Counted from the stretch's first letter, positions 18,589 to 28,265 are shown. The stretch is DNA of 42,932 nt from an uncultured Alphaproteobacteria bacterium (GCA_913041535.1 CAJWJK010000016.1:1-42932), one strand, 5' to 3'. Numbers and translations: made by a program. Notes: generated by a model not told the origin, from the sequence alone.

Positions 18589-19674
18589 TCATCCACTCAG
18601 AGCCTCTTCACTATCTGCAGTCCTATCCTGAATTTTTTTCTCAGAAAGATCTTCGTCCAGACCTGCAGAGCTCCTTATCTCAGCCTCTATTGCTCTAGCC
18701 ATTCCAGTTTCTGAAGACAAATGGCTCTTAGCTGCCTCCCTACCTTGTCCAATTCGTTGAGAATCATACGAATACCATGATCCTGATTTTTCTACGACAC
18801 CTGCTTTTACTCCAAGATCAAGTAATTCACCCGTCTTAGAAATACCCTCACCATACATGATATCAAACTCGACCACCTTGAATGGTGGCGCAACTTTATT
18901 CTTAACGACTTTGACACGAGTTTGGTTGCCCACTACTTCGTCGCGATCCTTTATTGCGCCCGTACGCCTAATATCAAGACGAGTTGATGCATAGAATTTT
19001 AATGCGTTCCCCCCTGGGGTTGTTTCTGGATTGCCAAACATCACACCAATTTTCATACGTATCTGATTAATAAAAATCACCATACATTGGGATTTTGAGA
19101 TTGAAGCTGTAAGTTTTCGCAGTGCCTGACTCATTAACCTTGCCTGTAGACCTACATGGGTATCACCCATCTCACCCTCTAACTCAGCACGAGGTACCAA
19201 TGCCGCAACGCTGTCCACTATTAAGACATCTACTCCACCGGAACGCACCAATGTATCCGAAATCTCCAGTGCTTGCTCTCCAGTGTCTGGCTGGGAAATT
19301 AATAATTCTTCAATATTCACACCCAATTTACTTGCGTAATTTGGATCCAGTGCGTGCTCAGCGTCTACAATAGCGGCAACACCACCCCTCTTTTGCGCTT
19401 CCGCTGCAACATGCAAGGCCAGAGTCGTTTTTCCCGAGCTCTCTGGACCATAAATTTCAATGACACGCCCCTTTGGTAAACCACCTATACCCAACGCTAT
19501 ATCCAGACCAAGTGATCCAGTAGGGATCGATGCAACATCTACCGCCGATTCCTGTCCCAACTTCATGACCGAGCCCTTTCCATAGGCACGTTCAATCTGT
19601 TCCAATGCCGCGTCTAAAGCCTTTTGTCGGTCCATATCTTCCTTTTCGACTAGACGTAATCCAGCGGTTGCCAT
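18589..19674 (-). CDS. recA: DNA recombinase RecA
   Basis: A 361-residue recombinase for homologous repair and SOS co-protease activity. Walker A is G-P-E-S-S-G-K-T (76–83); the Walker B strand is V-D-V-L-I-V-D-S; the L1/L2 loop region includes [22 protein letters not shown]. The acidic C-terminal tail is typical. A plausible ribosome-binding site (AAGGATGGAAG) precedes the ATG. A GTAC-N7-GTTC site upstream may be a degenerate LexA box. Its order recA–alaS is a common alphaproteobacterial arrangement. Confidence 0.98.
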   Translation of the reverse strand: MATAGLRLVEKEDMDRQKALDAALEQIERAYGKGSVMKLGQESAVDVASIPTGSLGLDIALGIGGLPKGRVIEIYGPESSGKTTLALHVAAEAQKRGGVAAIVDAEHALDPNYASKLGVNIEELLISQPDTGEQALEISDTLVRSGGVDVLIVDSVAALVPRAELEGEMGDTHVGLQARLMSQALRKLTASISKSQCMVIFINQIRMKIGVMFGNPETTPGGNALKFYASTRLDIRRTGAIKDRDEVVGNQTRVKVVKNKVAPPFKVVEFDIMYGEGISKTGELLDLGVKAGVVEKSGSWYSYDSQRIGQGREAAKSHLSSETGMARAIEAEIRSSAGLDEDLSEKKIQDRTADSEEALSG

Positions 19675-19724
19675 TTTCTTCCATCCTTATTTCATAGCTG
19701 CGTGAAGGTTGCAACGTCCTGTTT

Positions 19725-19739
19725 GTACACGTTTTGTTC
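19725..19739. promoter_or_regulatory. Candidate LexA (SOS) box before recA
   Basis: On the plus strand, GTAC (19725–19728), seven bases, then GTTC (19736–19739). The alphaproteobacterial LexA consensus is GTTC-N7-GTTC, so this is one base off. It lies about 50 bases upstream of the recA ATG, the expected distance. GTAC also recurs nearby, so chance similarity cannot be ruled out. Confidence 0.4.
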
Positions 19740-19820
19740 TTTTTGTACAAGTCGTACATTAGAATCCGGTATCTGACCTATTGTGGCAGCCTAAACTAGC
19801 TACAAAGTTAGAGGGACTAT

Positions 19821-19854
19821 AAAACAACAAAGAACCCTAGTTCTGCCAAGGGTT
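19821..19854 (-). terminator. Possible Rho-independent terminator after the ABM-like gene
   Basis: On the minus strand, AACCCT and AGGGTT form a 6-bp stem with a 10-nt loop (plus-strand 19833–19854), followed by CTTTGTTGTTTT. It starts 16 bases after the ABM-like gene's stop. The short stem and interrupted T-run make this modest. Confidence 0.45.
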
Positions 19855-19869
19855 TGCGATGACTGTACC

Positions 19870-20160
19870 CTACGAACTCTCCAAAAAGTAAATAGGTACC
19901 TCGTGAGAACGCCTCACTGGGGGAGCCAGTAAGAGGTCTCCCATATGCCCTATATACTGAATATCCGCTGCTGCGGCATCACCATCTTCTTTTGTCTCAA
20001 AAAATGCGAGAATTGTCGCGGTGTCATCACCAGTCTGGACAAAGGCAAGTTGTTTAAAGCCCTTGTATTTTTTCAATTGTGGTGCGACTTCCTTGCCGTA
20101 ATCCACAGCCTCTTCCATCACGCCTGGCCTTAACTTTATCTCTGTCACTCGTACATGCAT
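19870..20160 (-). CDS. Small dimeric alpha/beta-barrel (ABM-like) protein
   Basis: A 96-residue protein resembling the antibiotic-biosynthesis-monooxygenase/ferredoxin-like barrel family: M-H-V-R-V-T-E-I-K-L-R-P-G, then helices and T-A-T-I-L-A-F-F-E-T-K-E-D. Members often act on aromatics, heme or signalling quinones, or have no known substrate; the sequence does not decide. I chose ATG at 20160 (MHVRV) because the longer frame begins with TTG. It is on the same strand as the gamma-glutamyltransferase-like gene upstream (207-base gap), so a link is uncertain. Confidence 0.65.
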   Translation of the reverse strand: MHVRVTEIKLRPGVMEEAVDYGKEVAPQLKKYKGFKQLAFVQTGDDTATILAFFETKEDGDAAAADIQYIGHMGDLLLAPPVRRSHEVPIYFLESS

Positions 20161-20367
20161 CCCCGTTAAACCCTTTGGCAATTGAAGTTACAACTTACCC
20201 TTTTGACTGATTTACCTCAGCAGCCATGAACGGCCGTGACATCTACTATTAACATCACTGAACCCCAAATGATACTTCGTTATCTGAAAACAAAGAAAGC
20301 TAGTCTACCTAAACAACCTTTCAAAGATTACCTCAGCTATTGTTACAAACTATGCTCTCTTATTGAA

Positions 20368-22110
20368 TCACCACCCGAGTGCATAAGCAGCGCGTCGAGG
20401 ATCAGCCGCTGCTGCAAAACGACCCGTTTCAGTATCTTTGCGGATTAGACACATTGCACCAGCCTGCCAAACCCAGTTTTGCCACATTTCAACATCGTGT
20501 CCACGGCCTTTAAGGTCGTTGCCAATGTCATTGAAAAGGCGTTGTTCGATTTGCAATTTTGCGGGGAAGTAGGCGTGAGGTTCAAAAGAATTGGGAAAAC
20601 TCTGAGTTGCAAACCTTGGCTCCTCAACAGCATGTTGGGCATTCATACCAAAGAGCTCTGTATTCAAGAGCGCTTGCAACATCGCCTGGGACTGGACATC
20701 TCCTCCTGGTGTCCCAAATGGCATTTGCATTTTTCCTGGTTGGACAGCCAATCCAGGGTTCGGCGTTAGTCTTGGCCTCTTGCCAGGTTCAACACAAGAG
20801 GCATGGCCCGTTTTAGCCCAAGACTGCGCACCCCGAGAAGAAACAGTCAGTCCCGTACCAGGAATAATTGGTGTGTCCGTCGCAACATCACTCGGCGTAG
20901 CGGAAAATACGTTTCCTTTATCATCGACAGTACACACATACGAAGTATCGAGTGGCACACGAGCAGCGCTTCCCAACGTTCGAACACCTGTTGACGCAAT
21001 ACCACCTCCATCGAACTCTCCCGATGGGGGCATTTCAGACCAAGCTTCATCCGCACGAATCATATTTCGTCTATTTTTCGCATACGAATCAGAAATCAGT
21101 TCTTCAAGTGGCACATCCACAAACCTAGGATCCCCATAATAACGCTCACGATCCGCGTATGAGAGTTTCAGTGCTTCAGTTATCGTATGGACATAATCAG
21201 CACTATTATGACCCATGCCCACAAGATCGTACTCCTTAAGCAATTGTATGGTCTGGAGCAAAACTGGCCCTTGGCACCATGGCCCGCAGGTGTATACGTC
21301 CGTTTCCCCATAACTGACATGCGGTGGAGTTTCTATGCTTACGCTATACTCGGCCATATCTTCCATGGTCAACAACCCGCCATTAGCGGCGTGATATTCG
21401 CAAAAAGTTTTTGCCAAATCACCGCGATAAAACGCATCCCGAACTGCCTTCAAACCTGCATCACGTCCATTCCGTGCAGCCGCATTTTCCTCATCAACCA
21501 TGTACTGTAGAGAACGGGCGAGATCAGTTTGCAAAAATAGCTCACCTGGTTGCGGAATTTTACCACCAGGTTGATAGACAGCAGCCGTACTTTCCCACTG
21601 AGCCATAGCTTCTCGGTTTATCTCCAACGTCTCAGTCATAAGCGGGTACATTGCAATTCCATCTCGGGCAAATCGAATCGACGGCTCAGCAACATCTGCA
21701 AAGCTCATGGTTCCGTATCGGTTCAGAGCAGTAATCCAAGCGTCAGGCGCAGCTGGAACGACAGTTCGTAAAAGACCTGTAGGTATAGCTCCTCCGTAAT
21801 CCTTTTCAAACAAATCAAGAGTGACTGCTTTTGGCCAAGTCCCTAGCCCGTCAATGCTTATAATTTCATCGTGTTCAGCCGAAAAAATAATGATCGGAGC
21901 GACGCCAGCAAAACTTACAAAGTTACTTTGGACAACTCCAAGTGCAATGCCACCGGCAACCCCAGCATCAATCGCATTGCCCCCCGCCTGAAACATAGAA
22001 AAGGCTGCGTGGGCCGCAAGATAGTGTCCAGCCGAAACCGCATGACGATAACCTTCAATGGGCGGACGATATGCAGGTACTGAAGGTGGAAAATGATTCG
22101 ATTGGGACAT
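20368..22110 (-). CDS. Gamma-glutamyltransferase/acylase family protein
   Basis: A 580-residue N-terminal-nucleophile enzyme. The predicted nucleophile is T389 in L-D-T-S-Y-V-C-T-V-D-D-K-G-N, aligning with T391 of E. coli GGT. G-x-P-G-G-D-V-Q-S-Q and Q-A-G-G-N-A-I-D-A-G are also family marks. The substrate (gamma-glutamyl, glutaryl or other) cannot be told from sequence. No signal peptide is visible, unlike secreted GGTs, so it may be cytoplasmic. It is divergent from the MFS transporter, suggesting uptake and hydrolysis of a shared compound. The start has a good GGAAGGG. Confidence 0.9.
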   Translation of the reverse strand: MSQSNHFPPSVPAYRPPIEGYRHAVSAGHYLAAHAAFSMFQAGGNAIDAGVAGGIALGVVQSNFVSFAGVAPIIIFSAEHDEIISIDGLGTWPKAVTLDLFEKDYGGAIPTGLLRTVVPAAPDAWITALNRYGTMSFADVAEPSIRFARDGIAMYPLMTETLEINREAMAQWESTAAVYQPGGKIPQPGELFLQTDLARSLQYMVDEENAAARNGRDAGLKAVRDAFYRGDLAKTFCEYHAANGGLLTMEDMAEYSVSIETPPHVSYGETDVYTCGPWCQGPVLLQTIQLLKEYDLVGMGHNSADYVHTITEALKLSYADRERYYGDPRFVDVPLEELISDSYAKNRRNMIRADEAWSEMPPSGEFDGGGIASTGVRTLGSAARVPLDTSYVCTVDDKGNVFSATPSDVATDTPIIPGTGLTVSSRGAQSWAKTGHASCVEPGKRPRLTPNPGLAVQPGKMQMPFGTPGGDVQSQAMLQALLNTELFGMNAQHAVEEPRFATQSFPNSFEPHAYFPAKLQIEQRLFNDIGNDLKGRGHDVEMWQNWVWQAGAMCLIRKDTETGRFAAAADPRRAAYALGW

Positions 22111-22352
22111 GGAAACCCTTCCTATAAGTCAATACGCTAAATCTTGAATGAGTATTACACCACAAAAATCGGCATGAGCTAAGAATTATAGGTTTATTTG
22201 CGAAAAACACCTGAATTGGTATCAACAATTCTATCTCATCTTGCCAAATACGCCATTGGTTTTCATCATACTCCATCTAGAAGGTCGTAGCCCAGACGGA
22301 AGTTATTTAAGCACTTAACTCGCTACACGATTGTTAGGGTCTGAGATGAAGA

Positions 22353-22366
22353 CGGTATATCTACCG
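22353..22366. promoter_or_regulatory. 5-bp dyad directly before the MFS start
   Basis: CGGTA–TATC–TACCG (22353–22366) ends 4 bases before the MFS ATG, where a Shine-Dalgarno would be. It may be an operator or a hairpin that occludes the ribosome-binding site. Confidence 0.3.
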
Positions 22367-22370
22367 CATC

Positions 22371-23552
22371 ATGCCATTGTTTCATAGCTTTGCCGGCGCA
22401 ACGGCTGCATTTACAGCAGTTCAGACTATGACTGCATTTGCGATGATGACCCCCCCTGTCTTCGCTGTAGTCGCCCTTGCCGAATATAACCTCAGTTCTG
22501 GGTGGATTGGCGTGTATCCTACTTTTGTATTCATAGCTGCCACAATTACAGCGGGTTTGGGTGGTGGCCTCGTAGCCCGTTATGGGGCCATCCGCGTTAG
22601 TCAGATAGGGTTGGCTTGTTGCTCCATAGGCCTTGGCATAATGGCCATAGGGTCATTACCACTGGCAATCATTGGATCTGCTTTGATTGGTTTAGGTTAT
22701 GGGCCTGGAGCGGCATCTAGCTCACACGTACTTGCAAAACTAACCCCAAGTCACCGCCAACCTCTCATGTTTTCAATAAAACAATCAGGAGTTCCCGCTG
22801 GCGGACTACTAGCAGGGCTAATTGTACCACCACTGGTCATAAGCATCGGTTGGAAGCCCGCTGCAATAGTTGTTGCCACCGTTGTATTGCTTCTAGCAGC
22901 ACTAATACAAGCACTGCGCAATTTAGACGAAGACCGTGACCGAACCGGAGGCAGCGGCTTTGAGATTATGCCATCCTTGCATCTCTTGACTAACCACCGC
23001 AGCCTCAGAGCGCTCGCAATTTGGTGTCTACCTCTAATGTCGGCTCAGTTTTGTCTGGGCGCATATCTGGTCCCATTTCTAGTTGAAATCGTCCGACTGG
23101 ACCTGATTGTTGCTGGCCAACTTTTGGCGTTAACACAACTTGCGGGTATTGCAGGACGCATTCTGTGGGGTGCGCTAGCAGAGAATTTTGTTCGCGCACA
23201 TTTTGTATTGGCATTTCTTTGCCTGCTTACCACCGCCTCTACAGTTGCCACAGCACTTATTGATTCTTCATGGTCTGTGGGTGCTGTCGCAGTGGTAGCT
23301 ATTTTGTTCGGAGCAACCGCAGTCGGCTGGAATGGAGTCTTCTTAGCTGAAGTTGCACGAGTGGTTCCGAAAGGAGCAGTAAGCAGAGCTACAGGTGCCG
23401 CGTCTCTAGTGGCTTTTACAGGTGCAGCCGTTGCGCCCCCACTCTTCGGAATATTAATTACTGTAATCGGAAGCTACGCTGCAGGATATTTCGCAATAGC
23501 AACCGCAACCGGGTTCGCGGGAATTAAGTTTTTAAGCCGAAACAAAACTTAA
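22371..23552 (+). CDS. MFS transporter, CynX/NimT-like
   Basis: A 393-residue membrane protein with about 12 hydrophobic segments and a central cytoplasmic loop near residues 185–205. The pattern G-G-G-L-V-A-R-Y-G-A at loop 2–3 is typical of MFS carriers, as are S-G-V-P-A-G-G. Substrate unknown. ATG 22371 is the first possible start in this frame (stop 22 bases upstream) and has no clear Shine-Dalgarno; a 13-codon frame beginning ATG 22346 (after AGGGTCTGAG) overlaps it, so initiation may be coupled. The gene is divergent from the gamma-glutamyltransferase-like gene and convergent with the hydrolase. Confidence 0.85.
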   Translation: MPLFHSFAGATAAFTAVQTMTAFAMMTPPVFAVVALAEYNLSSGWIGVYPTFVFIAATITAGLGGGLVARYGAIRVSQIGLACCSIGLGIMAIGSLPLAIIGSALIGLGYGPGAASSSHVLAKLTPSHRQPLMFSIKQSGVPAGGLLAGLIVPPLVISIGWKPAAIVVATVVLLLAALIQALRNLDEDRDRTGGSGFEIMPSLHLLTNHRSLRALAIWCLPLMSAQFCLGAYLVPFLVEIVRLDLIVAGQLLALTQLAGIAGRILWGALAENFVRAHFVLAFLCLLTTASTVATALIDSSWSVGAVAVVAILFGATAVGWNGVFLAEVARVVPKGAVSRATGAASLVAFTGAAVAPPLFGILITVIGSYAAGYFAIATATGFAGIKFLSRNKT

Positions 23553-23664
23553 CAAGTAAGACAACTAAATGCATTAAGCTGATTGGGATAGATGTAGTAT
23601 CTGCAAGGCACAAACAACCAATCAAACATTACCCTTAACACGGAAAGTTGCAGTGCAATACCTA

Positions 23665-23721
23665 GTTGAATTCATTCAACAGTACATAACCAATAATGCA
23701 ACGCCCATTAATGGCGGTTGC
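23665..23721. repeat. Two dyad-symmetric sequences between convergent MFS and hydrolase genes
   Basis: GTTGAAT-TC-ATTCAAC (23665–23680) is a perfect 7-bp dyad. GCAAC-GC-CCATTAATGG-CG-GTTGC (23698–23721) is a 24-base dyad interrupted by two 2-base mismatches. They lie 18 bases apart in a convergent gap where no promoter is expected; neither has a T-run. Function unknown. Confidence 0.4.
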
Positions 23722-23768
23722 CCAGCAGACCCAGGCCCTGTTAGAGAAAGTCTTTTCCTCTAGATGCG

Positions 23769-24584
23769 TTATCCGAAAAAGTCTCTCGCCAAACTTAGAA
23801 ATTTACCGGGTTGATCCATCGCAGGCCCGTGGCCGCAGTTTGCCAATCGAACAAGATCAGCGTGCGGCAAGAGATTGGCCAATGGCACCGTAGCTTGATC
23901 AAATGGCACGCAAAGGTCTTGTGCCCCGTGGATTATGAGCAAGCTACATTTGATACGTTCTATCTCTCTTGACGTAAGGACACACTTATTGAGTATCGAC
24001 TGTTTGTTCCCACCGAACATTTTAGTGAAATACGCCCCGTAATTTCCGGTACGCAGCACCTTCATTCGATCTGCTACAAATTCATCCGTAACCAGCGACG
24101 TATCGGCAACAAGCTGCGAATACGTCTTTCGGAATTGGTGCTCACTCTTCGGAAAGGTCCAACCGGCTCGCAACGCCGCAGGGATTCTATATTTTACACC
24201 AAGAGAACCTGTGACCAATACCTTGTTAACATTCTTGTTGCGCGAAGCTAACTTAAGTGCCAAGAGACCAGAAAGTGAGTGACCAATAACTCCAACAGTC
24301 CTACCCTTGCTAACATGGTCCAAAAGAAACTGAGCTTCCTTCATCCATAATCGGAGGTCAAAATATGGTTCACGACGTTTCTGATCAGACTTGCCAAAAC
24401 CAACCAAATCACCCGCTAAGATGCGGTATCGGCGCGAAAGCGGTCCCATGACTGCATGAAAATTTCCATACGATGATGCGCCCGGTCCAGAACCGTGAAG
24501 CATCAAGATAGGATAACCCTTCCCACCTACATGCGTGTGAATACTGTATCTATCCATCTTCAATTTAGTTTCATAAACTGACAT
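23769..24584 (-). CDS. Alpha/beta hydrolase (meta-cleavage-product hydrolase-like)
   Basis: A 271-residue alpha/beta hydrolase. Oxyanion motif H-G-S-G-P-G-A-S-S (30–38), nucleophile S103 in G-H-S-L-S-G, D223 in H-G-A-Q-D, and H252 in N-C-G-H-G. The H-G-S-G-P-G...N motif is shared with C–C-bond hydrolases of aromatic catabolism, but none of the other pathway genes is here, so the substrate is unknown. ATG 24584 follows AGGAGC at good spacing; the six upstream residues in the longer frame are not supported. It is divergent from the coiled-coil gene. Confidence 0.88.
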   Translation of the reverse strand: MSVYETKLKMDRYSIHTHVGGKGYPILMLHGSGPGASSYGNFHAVMGPLSRRYRILAGDLVGFGKSDQKRREPYFDLRLWMKEAQFLLDHVSKGRTVGVIGHSLSGLLALKLASRNKNVNKVLVTGSLGVKYRIPAALRAGWTFPKSEHQFRKTYSQLVADTSLVTDEFVADRMKVLRTGNYGAYFTKMFGGNKQSILNKCVLTSREIERIKCSLLIIHGAQDLCVPFDQATVPLANLLPHADLVRLANCGHGPAMDQPGKFLSLARDFFG

Positions 24585-24784
24585 GTCTGCTCCTACGCCC
24601 ATTGTTTTGACTACTAAAGGTCACCTTTTATGACTCAGTGCGCTTATCCGTTCCTTATAGAGCATACCATTCGCTGGGTTAATTTACCCAGCAGCTTACT
24701 TCAATCAGAAGCTTACGCCATGAGGAACAAGGCACATCCTAAAGCAAACCAGCATCGACCACCTCTTTGTCTAGGGCACAATCA

Positions 24785-25129
24785 ATGAACCAAAGTAGCC
24801 AACACACTGTGGAAAATTCCACCGAGATAACCACGTTGCAAAACGAGAATCGTCAGCTCCAATTGACAATACTCTCTCTACGAAAAGAACTTGAATCTCT
24901 CAACTTCAACCAACAGAAGATAGTGCAAGAAGCTGTTGCTGAAACAGATAATGAAATACGTGAGCTTCGCAACACCATACAAGAGCTACGAAACCAACTA
25001 GAACGTGCCGAATTCGAGTGCGACGCGCGTAACCAAAACTCTTTATTAGATGCTTCTAATGAAATCGCCCAATTGCAGGGTACTGTACAAACTTTACGGG
25101 CAGAGCTAGAACGCCGTGAAGTCGAATAA
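24785..25129 (+). CDS. Small coiled-coil protein, uncharacterised
   Basis: A 114-residue, mostly helical protein with no recognised domain. From about residue 14 to 110 it shows repeated heptad-like leucine and acidic patterns (Q-L-T-I-L-S-L-R-K-E-L-E-S-L; E-I-R-E-L-R-N-T-I-Q-E-L-R-N-Q-L-E; E-I-A-Q-L-Q-G-T-V-Q-T-L-R-A-E-L-E). No cysteine-rich, TM or signal segments. ATG 24785 is preferred over an upstream in-frame TTG. It precedes the GAF/PAS cyclase by 96 bases on the same strand, so it may partner that protein, but this is inference. Confidence 0.7.
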   Translation: MNQSSQHTVENSTEITTLQNENRQLQLTILSLRKELESLNFNQQKIVQEAVAETDNEIRELRNTIQELRNQLERAEFECDARNQNSLLDASNEIAQLQGTVQTLRAELERREVE

Positions 25130-25225
25130 GAGGATAAAATCTAAAAACTGAGAATATGGCATTACAGGATGCATAAGAATTGAAATACATGATTTCGCAT
25201 TTAAGAACTCGTCAGGAACCGGACA

Positions 25226-27553
25226 ATGGCAAATAGAAAACTCTCCAACCCCTCTGCAATTGATAAAACCAAACGGGAAGTTGGTCGAGTAGGCACCCTT
25301 AGTGCTGCCAAAAATTTGAATGGACGACTACGCGAAGCGGAACTTTTGTTAGCTATTTCGCAGGAAGTCGCCTCCGTCGATGGACTAGACGAGATTCTGG
25401 ATAGATTCATTGCAATAGCAACGCGAGAAGTGTGCGCTGAGAGAGGCACTCTTTTCCTCAATGACGACCAAACCGGCGAACTATATTCGCGGGTCACTCA
25501 TGGTGGTCTGCATCGCGAGATTCGTATGCTAAACAACGCTGGAATTGCTGGTCACGTTTTCGGCACTGGTGAATCATTAATCGTCCATGACGCTTATAAA
25601 GATAGTCGATTCAACAGAAAAATTGATGAAAAGACAGGGTTTGTCACGAAAAACCTACTATGTGTTCCAATTAGAACAGCAAAAAATGATGTTATTGGCG
25701 TTTGCCAAACCCTAAACAAGGCCTCAAGACGATTCACTAAGTCTGATCTACACCTCCTTGAAGCTATGACAAAACAAGCTGCTATCGCCTTGGAAAGTGC
25801 ACAATTGGTGGAACGCACAGAGCTTGAAAGAGCTCAAGAAATGGCCTTTCTTGCACTAGTCTCCGACGTTACATCAAATTTAGACCTTGATTCTCTTCTT
25901 CAACGAGTAATGCGCGAAGCTGCACACATGCTTTCTGCAGATCGATCTACCCTTTTTCTAAACGATTCCAAAACCAATGAATTATTCTCGCGGGTTGCTA
26001 TGGGTGATTCAATCGGTGAAATCCGCTTGCCCAATCACGTAGGTATCGCTGGCCACGTCTTTACTACTGGCGAAACGGTCAACATACCATATGCATACGC
26101 TGACATGCGCTTTAACCCTTCTTTCGATAAACAAACCGGGTATTTTACTCGATCAATTCTTTGCGCCCCAGTAATCAATAAGCAAGGAAACAAAATAGGA
26201 GTCACACAAGTTCTTAATAAAAAAGGGGGACCTTTCACAGAAGAGGATGAGTCTCGCCTTAAGGCCTTCACAGCACACGTCTCTATTGCGCTTGAAAATG
26301 CCAAGTTGTTCGACGACGTTCAAGGCATGAAAAATTATAGTGAGAGTATGCTCGAAAGTATGTCGAATGGAGTAATCACGCTAGACGATGATGGAACACT
26401 CCTAACCTGTAATGCTGCTGGCTTACGCATATTACGGTGTGAACTTTCGCAACTTATTGGTATTAAGTCATGTGATTATTTCTCGGGCAAGAATTCCTGG
26501 CTGGAAGATAAGATTCAGGGTGTGTCCGAGTCTCAAAGCCCAGATGTTTCTATTGATGCCGAAATCTTTGTGACTGACGAACCGGTCTCCGTAAATCTTA
26601 CTGTACTTCCTTTGGTTAGCAACGAAGACAATAAGCTAGGCATCATGATTGTTATCGAAGATATCAGTAGCGAAAAACGCATGAAATCAACCATGGCCCG
26701 GTATATGGACCCTGGCTTAGCAACACAAATATTGGGAGACGGCGAAGATTTACTTGGGGGCAAAAGTGTCGAAGCAACAGTTTTGTTCTCCGATATTCGC
26801 GGTTTCACCTCCTTAACAGAAGAGCTTGGCGCACAGGGCACAGTCCAACTCCTCAATGAGTATTTTACAATAATGGTTGACTGCATTCAAAAAGAAGAAG
26901 GCATGCTCGACAAGTTTATTGGCGACGCAATTATGGCCGCTTTTGGAATGCCAGTCGTACACGATGACGACCCTGATCGCGCCGTGCGAGCAGCAATTTC
27001 AATGATCACTGAGCTTGGAAAATGGAATGTCAAAAGGGCTAACGATGGCAGGTCTAACGTTGATATGGGAATAGGCCTGAACACGGATGCGGTTGTGTCT
27101 GGAAATATCGGTTCTCCCAAACGAATGGACTACACCATGATTGGCGACGGCGTAAATTTAGCTGCGAGACTGGAAAGTGCCTGTAAACAGTACTACGCCC
27201 GAATTCTCATTAGCGAAAATACATATTCGAAATTACGCGGGACTTACCGTGCCCGAAATGTTGATCAGGTTATTGTAAAAGGAAAAACTAAACCAGTCGC
27301 TGTGTACGAAATCCTTGATTACCACACTAGCGACTCTTTTCCGAATATTATGGATGCAGTCAACTATTTTAATTCCGGGGTAAGCCAGTACCGAACCAGT
27401 AATTGGGACAAAGCCATCAAGAACTTCAACCAAGCGCTCGCAGCTAATCCTAATGACCAGCTCTCACAAACATACATAGACCGCTGTGCTCACCTTAAGA
27501 AAAACCCGCCCGACGATTGCTGGAATGGCATTTGGGTGATGACTTCAAAGTAA
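25226..27553 (+). CDS. Class III nucleotide cyclase with GAF-GAF-PAS input and C-terminal TPR
   Basis: A 775-residue cytosolic cyclase. Order: GAF (about 55–195), GAF (218–360), PAS-like (371–485), linker R-Y-M-D-P-G-L-A-T-Q-I-L, cyclase domain (about 515–700), TPR-like tail (708–760). Metal-binding D523 (F-S-D-I-R-G-F) and D567 (I-G-D-A-I-M) are intact. K563 and D635 suggest ATP specificity, and N644 and R648 (N-L-A-A-R) are present, so it is likely an active adenylate cyclase. The two GAF domains share a very similar layout (A-G-H-V-F-x-T-G-E). The ligand is unknown. It follows the coiled-coil gene and faces the M23 gene. Confidence 0.93.
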   Translation: MANRKLSNPSAIDKTKREVGRVGTLSAAKNLNGRLREAELLLAISQEVASVDGLDEILDRFIAIATREVCAERGTLFLNDDQTGELYSRVTHGGLHREIRMLNNAGIAGHVFGTGESLIVHDAYKDSRFNRKIDEKTGFVTKNLLCVPIRTAKNDVIGVCQTLNKASRRFTKSDLHLLEAMTKQAAIALESAQLVERTELERAQEMAFLALVSDVTSNLDLDSLLQRVMREAAHMLSADRSTLFLNDSKTNELFSRVAMGDSIGEIRLPNHVGIAGHVFTTGETVNIPYAYADMRFNPSFDKQTGYFTRSILCAPVINKQGNKIGVTQVLNKKGGPFTEEDESRLKAFTAHVSIALENAKLFDDVQGMKNYSESMLESMSNGVITLDDDGTLLTCNAAGLRILRCELSQLIGIKSCDYFSGKNSWLEDKIQGVSESQSPDVSIDAEIFVTDEPVSVNLTVLPLVSNEDNKLGIMIVIEDISSEKRMKSTMARYMDPGLATQILGDGEDLLGGKSVEATVLFSDIRGFTSLTEELGAQGTVQLLNEYFTIMVDCIQKEEGMLDKFIGDAIMAAFGMPVVHDDDPDRAVRAAISMITELGKWNVKRANDGRSNVDMGIGLNTDAVVSGNIGSPKRMDYTMIGDGVNLAARLESACKQYYARILISENTYSKLRGTYRARNVDQVIVKGKTKPVAVYEILDYHTSDSFPNIMDAVNYFNSGVSQYRTSNWDKAIKNFNQALAANPNDQLSQTYIDRCAHLKKNPPDDCWNGIWVMTSK

Positions 27554-27592
27554 CCTAACGATAATCTGCCTCAGCTCCCGCCCTCTTGCACT

Positions 27593-28240
27593 TCAATTGT
27601 CGCAGGGAATGGGGTAGGTGAGGCTACCCTTTTCAAAGATACGGTTAGGGTCAAAACATGTCACTTGGCCTGGGCCGTCTGCCCAATGCAAATGCGGATT
27701 CACTCCTCTGCCCCCGTCTTTCAAAAAATAGCTATGCCCCCAAGAGGATCCTTTTTCAAAACCCCATCTGTATTTTCGGCCAATCTGAAAATGCAAATGC
27801 CGCACACCAGAAATACACCTAAACTTCTTGTGGTTATTACCAAGAAAAGCAATTATTTGGCCACGTTTTACATCATCACCAGTAGCCACCAACCTTTCCC
27901 CTACATGGCCATAGAGTGCGATCATGTCTTTACCCTCAATGTCTTTTCCATGGTCTATAGCTATCGTAGGGCCCCAACATTTTTCGATAACCGACTCCAA
28001 CACCACACCATCTGCAGCAGCAATTATGGGATCATTATTCTCCCCGGTAATATCAATTCCTTGATGTTTTTTATCACGTTTACGCATTTTATCCACACCC
28101 CATATGCTATGAAAATCAGACGCAATTTTCTTTGCACCAAGTGGGTAAACCACCTCAAACTCAGAGCTAGACGCACAGTCAATTATTGCGGTAACACAGA
28201 ACGCCAGCGTCAGCGCCCATGTTGATAAACGGTGTAACAA
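27593..28240 (-). CDS. Secreted M23-family peptidase (LytM-type)
   Basis: A 215-residue exported protein. Signal peptide M1–C22 or nearby (no lipobox). Zinc-site residues H59 and D63 (K-K-H-Q-G-I-D), H112 (L-Y-G-H) and H148/H150 (H-L-H-F) match the M23 pattern HxxxD…HxH, so the enzyme probably cleaves peptidoglycan cross-links. The start is TTG at 28240; AGGG lies about 9 bases upstream and no in-frame ATG exists near the N-terminus. A small gene lies 25 bases upstream on the same strand. A long antisense frame here is a shadow. Confidence 0.88.
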   Translation of the reverse strand: MLHRLSTWALTLAFCVTAIIDCASSSEFEVVYPLGAKKIASDFHSIWGVDKMRKRDKKHQGIDITGENNDPIIAAADGVVLESVIEKCWGPTIAIDHGKDIEGKDMIALYGHVGERLVATGDDVKRGQIIAFLGNNHKKFRCISGVRHLHFQIGRKYRWGFEKGSSWGHSYFLKDGGRGVNPHLHWADGPGQVTCFDPNRIFEKGSLTYPIPCDN

Positions 28241-28265
28241 CGGAATTACCCTAGCTACTTAACTG

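Noticed and set aside
27665-28225. 186-residue open frame opposite the M23 peptidase gene
   Set aside because: It is the antisense shadow; the minus-strand protein has a signal peptide and full zinc-site motifs.
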